58,669 nt of DNA, from positions 1 through 58,669 of the forward strand of contig JARLHC010000118.1 of assembly GCA_031292455.1 (NCBI GenBank). Direction: 5' to 3'. The notes under the pieces are model-generated. The model searched no databases. It had not been told where the DNA came from and worked only from the letters and a program-made list of their open reading frames with translations. The position numbers were made by a program, and so were the translations under genes. The DNA comes from Ignavibacteriaceae bacterium. GTDB taxonomy: Bacteria > Bacteroidota > Ignavibacteria > Ignavibacteriales > Ignavibacteriaceae. Positions 17,425 to 27,199 of this stretch are shown here, in pieces; position 1 is the stretch's first letter, and each line of letters begins with the position of its first letter.

Positions 17425-17883
17425 TTAACTTGCCAGGGAGTGTTTTATTTCCTCATTATGTCCATCAACTTTAACCTTTCGGAAGATTTTCTTAACAATG
17501 AGGTTTTCATCTAAGACAAAAGTAGTTCGCTCAACTCCCATATATATTTTTCCATAATTATTTTTTTCTTTCCAAACACCATATTTCTCTACGGCTTCTT
17601 TATTTTCATCGCTCAAAAGATCAAAAGGGAGTTTATATTTTGAGCTAAATTTCTTATGTGACTCAACTGAATCGGGGCTGATGCCAAGAATAACTACATC
17701 CAGTCCACTAAACTTTGGAAATTCGTCTCTGAAATTGCATGCTTCTTTAGTGCATCCCGGAGTATCGTCTTTGGGATAGAAATAAAGGACTATTTTTTTC
17801 CCTTTCAGGTCATTTAATGAAACGTTTTCGCCGTCCTGATTCTTTAACGTGAATAAGGGGGCTTTTTTTCCTTCTTCCAACAT
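17425..17883 (-). CDS. bcp: Thiol peroxidase of the BCP/PrxQ family
   Basis: The 152 residues form a thioredoxin-fold peroxiredoxin that reduces peroxides using thioredoxin. The peroxidatic Cys44 and resolving Cys49 lie in DDTPGCTKEACNFRDEF, the PrxQ spacing. It is the first gene of the operon with PTPS, folE and the SDR. Protecting the easily oxidised reduced pterins is a possible reason for the link, but this is conjecture. A 222-base gap upstream holds the promoter. Confidence 0.92.
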   Translation of the reverse strand: MLEEGKKAPLFTLKNQDGENVSLNDLKGKKIVLYFYPKDDTPGCTKEACNFRDEFPKFSGLDVVILGISPDSVESHKKFSSKYKLPFDLLSDENKEAVEKYGVWKEKNNYGKIYMGVERTTFVLDENLIVKKIFRKVKVDGHNEEIKHSLAS

Positions 17884-18105
17884 TTTTTTATCTCCTTCTA
17901 ATAAATTAAAATATACTGGTTTTACATACTTTAATCATTTTGAGGAATTATTATTACTTTCATGATTAAATTACTTAAATACGAATGCTTATTCAACCTT
18001 AATGGTATGTCAACCGGGTTCAATGTGAAAAAGTGAAGGAGATCACACTAAAGGGGAAAAACGCTCTCCTTTCATTAGTATTTAAAGGGCAAAATGATAT
18101 TCTTA

Positions 18106-18915
18106 CTATTTAAACAAGCCCTCGCTTTTGGACCATTTCCGAAATTCTTTCTCCAGTTGTTCAAATGATTCAATAGCAAACAATACGGGTTGGAGATGCC
18201 AAACATCATAAGTCTGATTAATAAGTTTATCAACATTGAAATCTTTTACTTCGACATCATCAGAGAGAGCATGCTGAACTTCACCCAATGAAGAGATTAT
18301 ACCGGCACCATAAATCCTTATTCCTTCCTTTTTTTTAATCAGACCGAATTCCACTGTAAACCAATGAAAGGTTTCAAGCCATTTGCGCTGTATCCCTTTA
18401 GCATTAAAAGCAACTTCACCGAATAAGCGGTAGAATAAAGCAAAGTCAGGGTCTGTAAGCAAGGGCATATGCCCGAACATATCATGGAATAAATCGGGTG
18501 CAGGAGTATAATCCAGTTCATTTTTCCCCCTTATATAATCGGTAGAAGGGAAAATCCTTTTTCGCAGAAGCTCAAAGAAATCCTGCTCATGTATTAACCC
18601 CGGTACCTTGGCAATTTTCCAGCCAGTAGCTTTTTTGAATATAGCGCTCAGATTTTTTAATGAAGGAATTCTTTCGGAAGTAAAGTTAAGTTTAACAGAG
18701 CCTCTAAGATATTCATCGCAAACTCTTTCCGGAAGATACTGCATTTGTCTTTCATAAAGAAACCTCCATGTTTCCTGATCTGATTCCGAGTATTTAGGAT
18801 AAGATATCTGGTCGTCTACCGGTACGTGTCCTTCAAGTTTTTTTGGTATGCAGCGCGGATCAATTCCCTGTTCAGCAGCTTTTTCATATGCAGATAAAGT
18901 CTTTTCATCAGGCAT
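18106..18915 (-). CDS. phhA: Pterin-dependent aromatic amino acid hydroxylase (phenylalanine 4-monooxygenase)
   Basis: The 269-residue protein is the bacterial, catalytic-domain-only form. The iron ligands are His144 and His149 (LFHDMFGHMPLL) and Glu189 (FTVEFGL). The pterin-site region GLIHEQDFFELL is also present. It hydroxylates phenylalanine to tyrosine with O2 and tetrahydropterin; tryptophan is another possible substrate. It lies 222 bases upstream of the bcp-PTPS-folE-SDR operon on the same strand, so cofactor supply and use are neighbours. The gap holds only a weak 7-bp stem (AAGGAGA/TCTCCTT). Confidence 0.92.
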   Translation of the reverse strand: MPDEKTLSAYEKAAEQGIDPRCIPKKLEGHVPVDDQISYPKYSESDQETWRFLYERQMQYLPERVCDEYLRGSVKLNFTSERIPSLKNLSAIFKKATGWKIAKVPGLIHEQDFFELLRKRIFPSTDYIRGKNELDYTPAPDLFHDMFGHMPLLTDPDFALFYRLFGEVAFNAKGIQRKWLETFHWFTVEFGLIKKKEGIRIYGAGIISSLGEVQHALSDDVEVKDFNVDKLINQTYDVWHLQPVLFAIESFEQLEKEFRKWSKSEGLFK

Positions 18916-19037
18916 AATTATTTCCTCATAGAAATTACTTTATTAATGATAATATATTAATCACGTATGAATGTTAAATCAGGTCACAGATTAAATTTTA
19001 CCACGAACTCCTCTGATCGCGGAAACAAATGTGAATT

Positions 19038-20054
19038 TTAATAGATATTAACTTCTTCGGTTAACTCTATCCCGAATGTTTTTATTACAGAAATTTTAAT
19101 CTCACAGGCCAGAGAAAGGATGTCCGAACCATTTGTATTTCCATAAGTTACAAGTACAAGAGCCTGCTTATCATGGACACCAGCATTCCCGATCCTCTTC
19201 CCTTTCCATCCACATTTTTCGATCAGCCATCCCGCGGGAATCTTTATTTTATCACAAGGTGTTGTAAAGCCCGGAATTTCAGGGTATTCTTTTTTCAGTT
19301 CAAGGAAGAGAGATTTATCTATTTCCGGGTTCTTAAAGAAGCTGCCTGCATTGCCAGTAACCGCAGGATCAGGGAGTTTTTCCTTTCTTATCCCGGCAAT
19401 AATTTCACTAACATCTTTTATCGAATAATTCTCTTTATTCTGCTTGTCCAATTCATTTTTTATAGTGCCATAATTAAAAACCGGCCTGGGATTTTTGATA
19501 AGCTGTAATATTACATAAGTTATAACAAATTGTCCTTTAAGTTCCTTTTTGAAAATACTATTGCGGTAATCAAATCTGCATTCTTCCCTTTCAAAGATAG
19601 CATCCTTGCCTGTTTCAAAATAAATTCCTTTCAAAGAATGGAATTTATTCATAAGTTCTTCGCCATATGCGCCTATGTTTTGTACAGGCGCAGCACCGAC
19701 AGTGCCGGGTATAGATATTAAGTTTTCAATCCCTCCCAAATTTTTTTCTATTGCAAAAAGGACAAGGTCATTCCACACTACTCCTGCACCGGCTTTTACA
19801 AGAGCGCTTTTATCATCTTCAAAAATGATCTTAATTCCGGGAATTGAATTTTTAATTACCAATCCTTCATAATCCTTAGTAAATAGAATATTGCTCCCGC
19901 CCCCTAATATTAATTTTGAATCATTCTTAAATTCATCTGCCGATAATATTTTTTTTAAATCCTCTTCATCATATAATTCAACATATTTACAAGCCCGGAC
20001 ATCAATTCCGAATGTATTAAATTTTTTAAGAGATTTATTCTTTTCAATCTTCAT
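19038..20054 (-). CDS. murB: UDP-N-acetylenolpyruvoylglucosamine reductase
   Basis: It is the FAD-dependent enzyme that makes UDP-MurNAc for peptidoglycan. At 338 residues it matches the longer, E. coli-type (type I) form. FAD-binding GGGSNILFT (51-59) and IPGTVGAAPVQNIGAYG (115-131) are clear, and the catalytic serine is Ser238 in GNAGSFFKNP. A C-terminal Glu near EEVNIY fits the third catalytic residue. It stands alone, divergent from an SDR gene 72 bases away. Confidence 0.93.
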   Translation of the reverse strand: MKIEKNKSLKKFNTFGIDVRACKYVELYDEEDLKKILSADEFKNDSKLILGGGSNILFTKDYEGLVIKNSIPGIKIIFEDDKSALVKAGAGVVWNDLVLFAIEKNLGGIENLISIPGTVGAAPVQNIGAYGEELMNKFHSLKGIYFETGKDAIFEREECRFDYRNSIFKKELKGQFVITYVILQLIKNPRPVFNYGTIKNELDKQNKENYSIKDVSEIIAGIRKEKLPDPAVTGNAGSFFKNPEIDKSLFLELKKEYPEIPGFTTPCDKIKIPAGWLIEKCGWKGKRIGNAGVHDKQALVLVTYGNTNGSDILSLACEIKISVIKTFGIELTEEVNIY

Positions 20055-20126
20055 TATTAAATTATTATAATTATTTTGATATAGTAAAAATAACAGTTTC
20101 TGATGTTTATTTATTAACTATAATAT

Positions 20127-20933
20127 ATGGAAGATATAATTAAAACAGGCAAGGGGAAAACTGCCCTAATAACCGGAGCATCCGGCGGAATAGGTTATGA
20201 AATTGCAATGTTATTTGCCCGTAATGGCTACAACCTTGTACTTATTGCCAGAAGTGAAGATAAGCTGGGTAAAATTTCCGCTGAACTTGAGGAAAAGTAT
20301 ATAATAACCTGCAATGTAATAGCAGCGGACCTCTCGATTCCTTCTGCTCCTGCAGAAATTTTCAAGATAACCGAAGAGGAAGGATTGAAAATAGATGTAC
20401 TGGTTAATAATGCAGGGTTTGCAACATATGGTCCATTTATTGAATCAAAACTTAATAGTGAACTGGAAATGCTGCAAGTTAATATTGCTGCAGTTACACA
20501 ACTTTCATATCTTTATGGAAAATCGATGGCAAAGAACGGCGGGGGTAAGATCTTAAATGTTGCATCTACGGCAGCATTCCAACCGGGTCCCCTTATGGCT
20601 GTTTATTATGCATCCAAAGCATATGTTTTACATTTCTCAGAAGCGATTTCAAATGAATTAAATGCAAGTAATGTAACGGTATCCGTTCTCTGCCCCGGAC
20701 CTACAAAAACTGATTTCCAGGATAGGGCAAAAATGCAGAAATCCAGATTATTTAAACTAAGCAAAGTGATGGATGCTTCTTCTGTAGCGTTGTGCGGATA
20801 TAAAGGATTGATGCAGGGGAAAACTATTATTATTCCAGGAATTCAAAATAAGATACTTGCCCGGAGCATAAGGTTATTCCCCAGAAAGGCAGTAACCTTT
20901 ATGGCAAGGAAAATACAGGAATTACAAAATTAG
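20127..20933 (+). CDS. Short-chain dehydrogenase/reductase (DltE/YqjQ-like)
   Basis: The 268-residue classical SDR shows TGASGGIG (16-23), NNAG (94-97), Ser147 and the YxxxK pair Tyr160/Lys164 (VYYASKAYV). The extended C-terminus (residues ~190-268, with PGPTKTDF and a basic tail) is typical of the lipid- or ketone-acting subgroup. The substrate cannot be inferred. Its 3' end overlaps the convergent UMF1 transporter gene by 4 bases. Confidence 0.8.
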   Translation: MEDIIKTGKGKTALITGASGGIGYEIAMLFARNGYNLVLIARSEDKLGKISAELEEKYIITCNVIAADLSIPSAPAEIFKITEEEGLKIDVLVNNAGFATYGPFIESKLNSELEMLQVNIAAVTQLSYLYGKSMAKNGGGKILNVASTAAFQPGPLMAVYYASKAYVLHFSEAISNELNASNVTVSVLCPGPTKTDFQDRAKMQKSRLFKLSKVMDASSVALCGYKGLMQGKTIIIPGIQNKILARSIRLFPRKAVTFMARKIQELQN

Positions 20934-22174
20934 ATTTTCTCCACTTTAAATTGCGGAACCTTTACTTTTTGCAGTATAAACAGACCTGCAATAAAGAATA
21001 GTCCTATAGCCAATGCTGCAAACCTGTCATTAAATATATCAGCTATAATTCCGTAAAATAAGGGTCCTACAACAGCAGAAGATTTGCCGAAGAGGCCGTC
21101 GAAGAAACCGAAGAACTCAGCCTCCCTTTCTTTGGGTGTTATTAATGCCATCAAACTTCTACTGCATGATTGTGACGAACCTATTGAAATACCCGCCAAG
21201 AGTCCCACAATATAAAATCCAAAAACTGTCCGGACAAAAAAAGCTCCAATCACAACTACTACCCAGATAAAGAGAGTAATAGTAATAGTCTTCTTGGGGC
21301 CGATATGATCTGAAATTATCCCGAAAATAACCGATCCGGCAAATGCAGTACTTTGAACAATAACAAAGAAATAGATTACCTGTGCATCTGTCATTTTAAG
21401 TATATTGGATGCAAATATTGAGGCAAACGCAATAATTGTGATAATCGCATCGTTGTAAAGAAAAAAGGCAAACAGGAATCTTGCCATACTGGGATATTTA
21501 TGCTGAAAGAAAATGGCTTTAAACGTTTGGAAGCTTTCTCTGATACCATTTTTTATAAGGTCGGTTTTATTAACCATTTCCTTGTTCGGTTCTTCCAGAA
21601 AAAGAAATATCGGCAGGGAGAATATTAAGAAAAACAGGGCAGCTACAACGAAAGATAGCCTTATGTAATAATAATATTCCGGAGAGGAACTTGCAGGCAG
21701 GAGGAACATTACAATCACAAGTACAGTGCATGCGCCGACATACCCCATGGCATATCCATATCCGGAAACACGGCCGAAGTTTTTCTTTTCAGTAATATCA
21801 GGAAGGAAGGCATCGTAAAATACAAGTCCAGCTTCAAAACCAATATTAGCCAGTACAAAGAGGAATATACCAAGCAGAACATCCCCTTTATAGACGAAAA
21901 ACATTAACGCTGTGCATACTATTGAAATTAAGGTGAGGAATAATAGAAATCTTTTCCTGTTCCGGGAAGCATCGGCAATAGCTCCCATAGTGGGGCTAAG
22001 AATAGCGGCAAAAATCATGGAGATACTTACTGCGAGTCCCCATAACCAACTTCGTCCTCCAGTAACATAAGTGCTGAAATATTTAGAGAAGACAACAGTA
22101 ACGATAATAACGGAAAATGCTCTATCTGCAAAATCGAAAAGGGTCCATGCAAATATCTTCCCTTTTTTCTTCAT
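20930..22174 (-). CDS. MFS transporter of the UMF1 (Atg22-like) family
   Basis: The 414-residue protein has 12 predicted membrane helices. The opening FAWTLFDFADRAFSVIIVTVVF and the GYGYAMGYVGA segment are typical of UMF1 permeases, relatives of the yeast vacuolar amino acid effluxer Atg22. SCSRSLMALITPKEREAEFFGFFDG is another family mark. Substrates of the bacterial members are mostly unknown. It begins 5 bases after nusB. Confidence 0.82.
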   Translation of the reverse strand: MKKKGKIFAWTLFDFADRAFSVIIVTVVFSKYFSTYVTGGRSWLWGLAVSISMIFAAILSPTMGAIADASRNRKRFLLFLTLISIVCTALMFFVYKGDVLLGIFLFVLANIGFEAGLVFYDAFLPDITEKKNFGRVSGYGYAMGYVGACTVLVIVMFLLPASSSPEYYYYIRLSFVVAALFFLIFSLPIFLFLEEPNKEMVNKTDLIKNGIRESFQTFKAIFFQHKYPSMARFLFAFFLYNDAIITIIAFASIFASNILKMTDAQVIYFFVIVQSTAFAGSVIFGIISDHIGPKKTITITLFIWVVVVIGAFFVRTVFGFYIVGLLAGISIGSSQSCSRSLMALITPKEREAEFFGFFDGLFGKSSAVVGPLFYGIIADIFNDRFAALAIGLFFIAGLFILQKVKVPQFKVEKI

Positions 22175-22179
22175 GGAAT

Positions 22180-22662
22180 TTATTTTTTGGGCGGGTTTTT
22201 AGATATAGTTTCCTGGAGCAGGCCTCTTCCAGTCTTATTGAGTTTTCCGGAATCCTTTAATTCAGAAAGGACGGCGTCAAGTATACCATTAATAAATTTG
22301 CCGCTCCCTGCAGTGCTATATTCTTTGGCAATTTCGATGACCTCATTAATGGTAACCTTGGGGGGTATTTCGGGAAAATAGAGGAGTTCGCACAGTCCGA
22401 TCCTAAGAAGGATCCTGTCAATCAATGCAATTCTTCCCAACTCCCAGTTATCGACTCTCTCCTTAATTTTGACATCTAAATCCTTTTGGTTTATTATCAC
22501 CCTATTAACAAGAGTTTCGGCAAAATCCTTACCTGCGCTATCATCAACATCGGCAAGAACATCCTCCGTAAGTTTCTGTAAGGACTCCCTGTTCAATTCA
22601 TAAGCATAAAGAATCTGAAGTACTTTTTCCCTGACAATTCTTCTTTTGAAAACCTGAGACAT
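22180..22662 (-). CDS. nusB: Transcription antitermination factor NusB
   Basis: The 160-residue all-helical protein begins RRIVREKVLQILYAYE and has the NusB pattern DRILLRIGLCELLYFPEIPPKVTINEVIEIAKEYSTAGSGKFINGILD in two adjoining blocks. NusB with NusE binds boxA RNA to prevent early termination in rRNA operons. It is followed within 5 bases by the transporter gene, and 74 bases separate it from the YdcF-like gene. Confidence 0.93.
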   Translation of the reverse strand: MSQVFKRRIVREKVLQILYAYELNRESLQKLTEDVLADVDDSAGKDFAETLVNRVIINQKDLDVKIKERVDNWELGRIALIDRILLRIGLCELLYFPEIPPKVTINEVIEIAKEYSTAGSGKFINGILDAVLSELKDSGKLNKTGRGLLQETISKNPPKK

Positions 22663-22736
22663 ATATTCAAATGAACAAAATTTTATAAATAATCTTTCTT
22701 CTAAACTTTTTAAAGAACAGCACGCAACTTAATACA

Positions 22737-23777
22737 TTAGAGCGCAAAAAACCAGAAAACAAGCAGGGCAACACTTTCCCGCAATTTATAATATATATTT
22801 TTGTCAAAACTTAAGTCAATGCCGGAGGGTTCAATACCCGCATTAATATTATAAAAACTGCAGATCTCGTGAATTCTTGTTAAATGATAGGCATTTGAGA
22901 CAAAAACTATATTGCCGAATTTTTTTTTATTTATAATTTCTTCTTTAACATATCTTACCTGTTCAGCTGTATTTGTAGTCTTTTTCTCTATCCAGAGATC
23001 ACGGATATCCACCCCTCTTTGCTTAAGATATAAATACCCTACTTCAGCTTCACTTAATTCTCCGGGAGCGTTTCCTCCTGTAAGCTGAATTTTCTGGACA
23101 TACCCATTTTTATAAAGCTGATATGCCTTTTCCACCCGTGAAGCCAGCATCGGGCTGGGTGAGTTATTAGACCAAACGGCAGCGCCTAATACTACTGCAA
23201 CTTTATCCTTGTTATTTGTTATTTTATTTTCGGGCTTACTTTGGTTGACATAAATAAATGCCAGTATAAAGAAAAAGACAATTATTATAACTGCATTTGC
23301 TGAAGCATTCAGAAACAGCAGACTGTACCTTCCCATTATGTTCAGCCATATGACAGATAAAAATAAAAAATTCACAAACTGGTAAGCTGAGAAAAGGAAC
23401 CCTGTCAAAACATCCCTGAACTGATGTTCAAACATATAAAGCCTGGGCATGGGAAATTTAATAAAGGAATTGATTATGCCTGCCAGCAAAAATATTGACA
23501 TTACTACTATGTAGGTTAATATTGCACGGTTAGTAATTCTGGACTGTACGAACATATTAATTATTAAACCAATAATGAAAACAGAGCTGAAAACAAGATT
23601 TAATAAATTCCCAATGTAGCTCAACCTGAAATTGCCAAGGGGGAGATTCTGAATTTTATATTTTACATAAAAGATTATTAAGAGTTGTGTTAAAACAATT
23701 AAAATAGCAATAATACTGAGCAGGTTATTATTGCTTCTTTTAATCTTATTCATAATATTATGTCCGCTTTCTCTCAA
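22737..23777 (-). CDS. Membrane protein with YdcF/SanA-like DUF218 domain
   Basis: The first ~190 residues hold five or six membrane helices. The rest is a DUF218 domain with VVLGAAVW, ASRVEKAYQLYKNG, LTGGNAPGELSEAEVGYLYLKQRG and VSNAYHLTRI. Relatives (SanA, ElyC) affect envelope integrity and undecaprenyl lipid use. The longest ORF starts inside vanZ (20-base overlap); ATG at 23753, 4 bases beyond the vanZ stop, would give MNKIKRSNNN and is an equally good start. It belongs to the nnr-vanZ run. Confidence 0.8.
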   Translation of the reverse strand: MRESGHNIMNKIKRSNNNLLSIIAILIVLTQLLIIFYVKYKIQNLPLGNFRLSYIGNLLNLVFSSVFIIGLIINMFVQSRITNRAILTYIVVMSIFLLAGIINSFIKFPMPRLYMFEHQFRDVLTGFLFSAYQFVNFLFLSVIWLNIMGRYSLLFLNASANAVIIIVFFFILAFIYVNQSKPENKITNNKDKVAVVLGAAVWSNNSPSPMLASRVEKAYQLYKNGYVQKIQLTGGNAPGELSEAEVGYLYLKQRGVDIRDLWIEKKTTNTAEQVRYVKEEIINKKKFGNIVFVSNAYHLTRIHEICSFYNINAGIEPSGIDLSFDKNIYYKLRESVALLVFWFFAL

Positions 23778-24156
23778 AAACGAAGATTAAAATGGTCATA
23801 AGGATAACCCCGATTATAACTCCAATTGTATCAGCAGTCCAGTCCAGTATATCACAGGTTCTTTCCGGAATAAATAGCTGGTGAAGTTCATCGAATGCGG
23901 CATAAGCAGAAACAATTAATATAGTGGAAATGGCAGGGTGTTTCTTGATTAAAGTGAATTTATTCTGAATTCGAAGCGAGAGATTCAGCAGAAAGCCAAG
24001 CCCACCGAATGCCATAAGGTGTTCAATCTTATCGTTTATCTTTACATCGGGCACATCATATCCCGGCAGTGAAGTCAGAGTCAGAATCAATAGCCAGTAA
24101 AGAACCAGAGGCAGATAAACCAGATATTTTTTATGAAGTTCAAAGTATTTAAGCAA
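23758..24156 (-). CDS. VanZ-like membrane protein
   Basis: The 132-residue protein has four membrane helices and the VanZ pattern: LTLTSLPGYD, DKIEHLMAFGGLGFLL and AYAAFDELHQLFIPERTCDILDW. VanZ relatives are associated with resistance to glycopeptides and other envelope-active agents, but the chromosomal forms have no defined job. It overlaps nnr by 8 bases and the DUF218 gene by up to 20. Confidence 0.85.
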   Translation of the reverse strand: MLKYFELHKKYLVYLPLVLYWLLILTLTSLPGYDVPDVKINDKIEHLMAFGGLGFLLNLSLRIQNKFTLIKKHPAISTILIVSAYAAFDELHQLFIPERTCDILDWTADTIGVIIGVILMTILIFVFERKRT

Positions 24157-25705
24157 ATGATTTCCTCAGGAATTTAATTGATTCATACATATAATTAATA
24201 ATATCGCCGGCAGTATAGCTGTATTCGGTTAATTTATCTTTTAGCAGATCGGCAGTAAGACTATGAAGATATACACCGCAAATAGCAGCATCCTCTGAAT
24301 TTTTAACCTGTGCATACAACCCAGCAATTACGCCTGTCAGTACATCTCCTGTACCAAATTTGGCAAGCCCGGGATTACCGCTGCTGTTAATGAATGTTTC
24401 ACCGTCAGGATTAAATATTATAGTCGGAGACCCTTTAAGGACTAACACTCCGCCGGTTTCTGCAGCAAACTGCTTACCGAAATTTAATAAATCTTTCTTT
24501 AATTCATCAATATTAATCCCTAATAACTCTGCAAACTCAGCGTGATGAGGGGTCAGTATGGAGTTATTTAGCTTCACTTTCTTATAATTTCCATTTTTTA
24601 ATGCAAAGATGGCATCTGCATCAATCACAAATTTTCCAGAATTATTATCTCTAATAATATTAATAACTGCTTCCTGGGTAGCCTCGCTTCTCCCGAGTCC
24701 GGGACCAATGGCAATTACATCAGCCCATTCGATTCTTTTCTGCAGAGAGGAAATAACTTCAGGAATAAGATATTCTTCAGCCCCCCCATATGAGTCCATT
24801 ATAACTTCCGATAAAGAAGCCGCAATTAATGAATTACCTACTTTAGGGAATGCGAGCACAGAAGCACCAGCTCCAATATTCAGGACAGCTTTGGAAGCAA
24901 GCATTGCAGCCCCGGGCAATTTTACAGATCCGGCAATTGTAAGAACCTTACCGGCCGAGTATTTATAAATATCCTTTTCCTTATGGGGTAATAATACAAA
25001 AGCATCTTCCGGTTCAATTAAATAGTCATCAGTATGGTAGCTTTCAAGAAGCGCCTCATCCACTCCGATACCCTTTTTAACTATTTCGCCTGAATATGCA
25101 TATCCGTCATTAAAGAAAAGCCCCTTTTTATATCCTGAAAGAGTAATAGTAAGATTGGATTTAAATATCAAATCGCCGTATCCCTTATCAGCATCCAGCC
25201 CAGTAGGGATATCAATTGCAATTTTATAGGCATTCAGTTTGTTTATCTCTTTAATAATCGACATATAAGGTTCTTTAAGGGGACCTTTGGCGCCGCTTCC
25301 TAAAACTGCATCTATAATAGTATCGCATTTATTTAAATACTTTAAGTCTTTAATGGAACTGAAATTTATTATTGTAATATCCGTATGATACAGGTTCTTA
25401 AGAATATTATAATTCATACGGCTATCAGGAGATAATTCATCTGCCTTGCCTAATGCAATAATGGTTACTTCGCAGCCATAATTGGAAAGATGTCTTGCAA
25501 CCGCAAAGCCGTCCCCACCGTTATTACCTTTTCCACAGATTATTCCGACCTTATATCCAAGTTTTAGTGAAGTTAATTTTTCAATTATAACTCCAGAGAT
25601 ATTTATAGACGCATTCTCCATTAATAAGAGACCCGGGATTCCTCCTTTATTAATAGCGTAATCGTCCAATTCCTTGATCTGCTTAGTTGAGTATAATGGT
25701 ATCAT
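24149..25705 (-). CDS. nnr: Bifunctional NAD(P)H-hydrate epimerase / ADP-dependent dehydratase
   Basis: It repairs hydrated NAD(P)H. The N-terminal epimerase domain (1-~215) has GKGNNGGDGFAVARHL and IDIPTGLDAD. The C-terminal dehydratase (~230-518) has AIGPGLGRS, TPHHAEFAELL and GTGDVLTGVIAGL with the catalytic Asp. The fused form of 518 residues is the usual bacterial length. It sits 45 bases after nuoN, so NADH repair is next to complex I genes. Confidence 0.93.
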   Translation of the reverse strand: MIPLYSTKQIKELDDYAINKGGIPGLLLMENASINISGVIIEKLTSLKLGYKVGIICGKGNNGGDGFAVARHLSNYGCEVTIIALGKADELSPDSRMNYNILKNLYHTDITIINFSSIKDLKYLNKCDTIIDAVLGSGAKGPLKEPYMSIIKEINKLNAYKIAIDIPTGLDADKGYGDLIFKSNLTITLSGYKKGLFFNDGYAYSGEIVKKGIGVDEALLESYHTDDYLIEPEDAFVLLPHKEKDIYKYSAGKVLTIAGSVKLPGAAMLASKAVLNIGAGASVLAFPKVGNSLIAASLSEVIMDSYGGAEEYLIPEVISSLQKRIEWADVIAIGPGLGRSEATQEAVINIIRDNNSGKFVIDADAIFALKNGNYKKVKLNNSILTPHHAEFAELLGINIDELKKDLLNFGKQFAAETGGVLVLKGSPTIIFNPDGETFINSSGNPGLAKFGTGDVLTGVIAGLYAQVKNSEDAAICGVYLHSLTADLLKDKLTEYSYTAGDIINYMYESIKFLRKSFA

Positions 25706-25750
25706 AATATTTTTATTTTTAATATAACCAAAATAAAGAATAATTAAACG

Positions 25751-27178
25751 TCAATTTAGAAAAGAGGAGATCAGGTTAATTACTGATCCCGGAATAATTC
25801 CAAGCAATATTACAAGCATAAATGAAATGATAACTGCCAGCATTCCGGCACTGCTGTTCTTTATTGTAAATCCGGACTGTGAATCTCTGAAGTACATCAG
25901 TACAACAATGCGGATATAGAAATAAACGCTTATGGCACTTGAGATGACGCCAACAATTGCCAGCCAGGTAATATTCCCTTTTACCGCTGAAATAAATACA
26001 TAGTATTTGCCGAAAAACCCGGCAAAAGGCGGAAGCCCTGCAAGTGCAAACATGAATACAGATAAAAGGAGTGCAAGCATCGGGTTCTTCTCTGAAAGCC
26101 CTGCGTAAGAATTTAAGTCAAGATTGGTTTCCCCGTTTCCTTCAATAAGGGAGACAATTCCGAAAGCTCCAAGGTTCATAAAAGTATATGCAGTAAGGTA
26201 AAACACTATACCTGCTATTCCGGCATGATTCCCTGCAGCAAGCCCGATTATCATATAGCCAGCGTGTGCAATTGAGGAATATGCAAGCATCCTTTTAATA
26301 TTATTCTGGGATATTGCAACAATGCTCCCGAAAAGCATTGACAGCACAGAAATAACAGCAAGGTAAGGCATGAAAACATGGACCGATCCTGCAAACAATG
26401 GAGCAAGTGATGCTATAATAGCACTGAACGCGGCAGCTTTACCGCCTGTGGAAAATAACCCTGCTATTGTAGTAGCGGAACCCTGGTAAACATCGGGCAC
26501 CCACATATGGAATGGGAAAGCTGCAATTTTAAATGAGAAACCTATAAGGAATAAAAGCACTCCCGCAAGGAATATTACATTCCCGGACATTGCCGGGAAA
26601 CTTGCGGTGATAACGTCAATTGAGGTGGAATGTGCCGCGCCATAAATGAGTGCGATACCGTAGACAACAAATCCTGTTGCAAAAGCGCCAAGCAAAAAAT
26701 ATTTAAGGGACGCTTCATTAGCATTAAGTCTTTTCCTGTTCATCCCTGCAAGTGCATAAAAGGATACGGACATTACCTCCAGACCTATAAAGATCATGAA
26801 GAGATCCTTTGCCCCCGCCATGCACATCATTCCAAGAACTGAGATCTGTATCAGTATATAATACTCACCAAAAAACGCACCGTATTTCTTTATATAATCT
26901 ACAGACAGGAGGCACGTAATAGCAGCACCGAAATTAAATACAAAATGAAATATATTTGGAATCCCCCCAGTCTGCAGCATTCCCTGCATAATAACAGACA
27001 TCGAGTTTACAGTCAGGAGAGAATAGAATCCAGCGGCTGAAAATATTATTATTGAAAACCATGGAAGTATTTTTTCACTCTTTGAGGAATACATTTCAAT
27101 AAGCACTGAGATTAATATCCCTGTGCTTAAGATAATAAAAGGCAGAATGCTATAAAATTCCTCAATACTATAAAGCAT
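25751..27178 (-). CDS. nuoN: NADH-quinone oxidoreductase subunit N
   Basis: An antiporter-like membrane subunit of complex I with ~14 helices in 475 residues. FPFHMWVPDVYQGSATTIAGLFSTGGKAAAF (in two adjoining parts) contains the conserved Lys of the half-closed channels, and MLAYSSIAHAGYMIIGL is the second family signature. It is the last nuo gene here, 21 bases after nuoM. Confidence 0.95.
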   Translation of the reverse strand: MLYSIEEFYSILPFIILSTGILISVLIEMYSSKSEKILPWFSIIIFSAAGFYSLLTVNSMSVIMQGMLQTGGIPNIFHFVFNFGAAITCLLSVDYIKKYGAFFGEYYILIQISVLGMMCMAGAKDLFMIFIGLEVMSVSFYALAGMNRKRLNANEASLKYFLLGAFATGFVVYGIALIYGAAHSTSIDVITASFPAMSGNVIFLAGVLLFLIGFSFKIAAFPFHMWVPDVYQGSATTIAGLFSTGGKAAAFSAIIASLAPLFAGSVHVFMPYLAVISVLSMLFGSIVAISQNNIKRMLAYSSIAHAGYMIIGLAAGNHAGIAGIVFYLTAYTFMNLGAFGIVSLIEGNGETNLDLNSYAGLSEKNPMLALLLSVFMFALAGLPPFAGFFGKYYVFISAVKGNITWLAIVGVISSAISVYFYIRIVVLMYFRDSQSGFTIKNSSAGMLAVIISFMLVILLGIIPGSVINLISSFLN

Positions 27179-27199
27179 ATTTTTTAATTCTATTATAGA

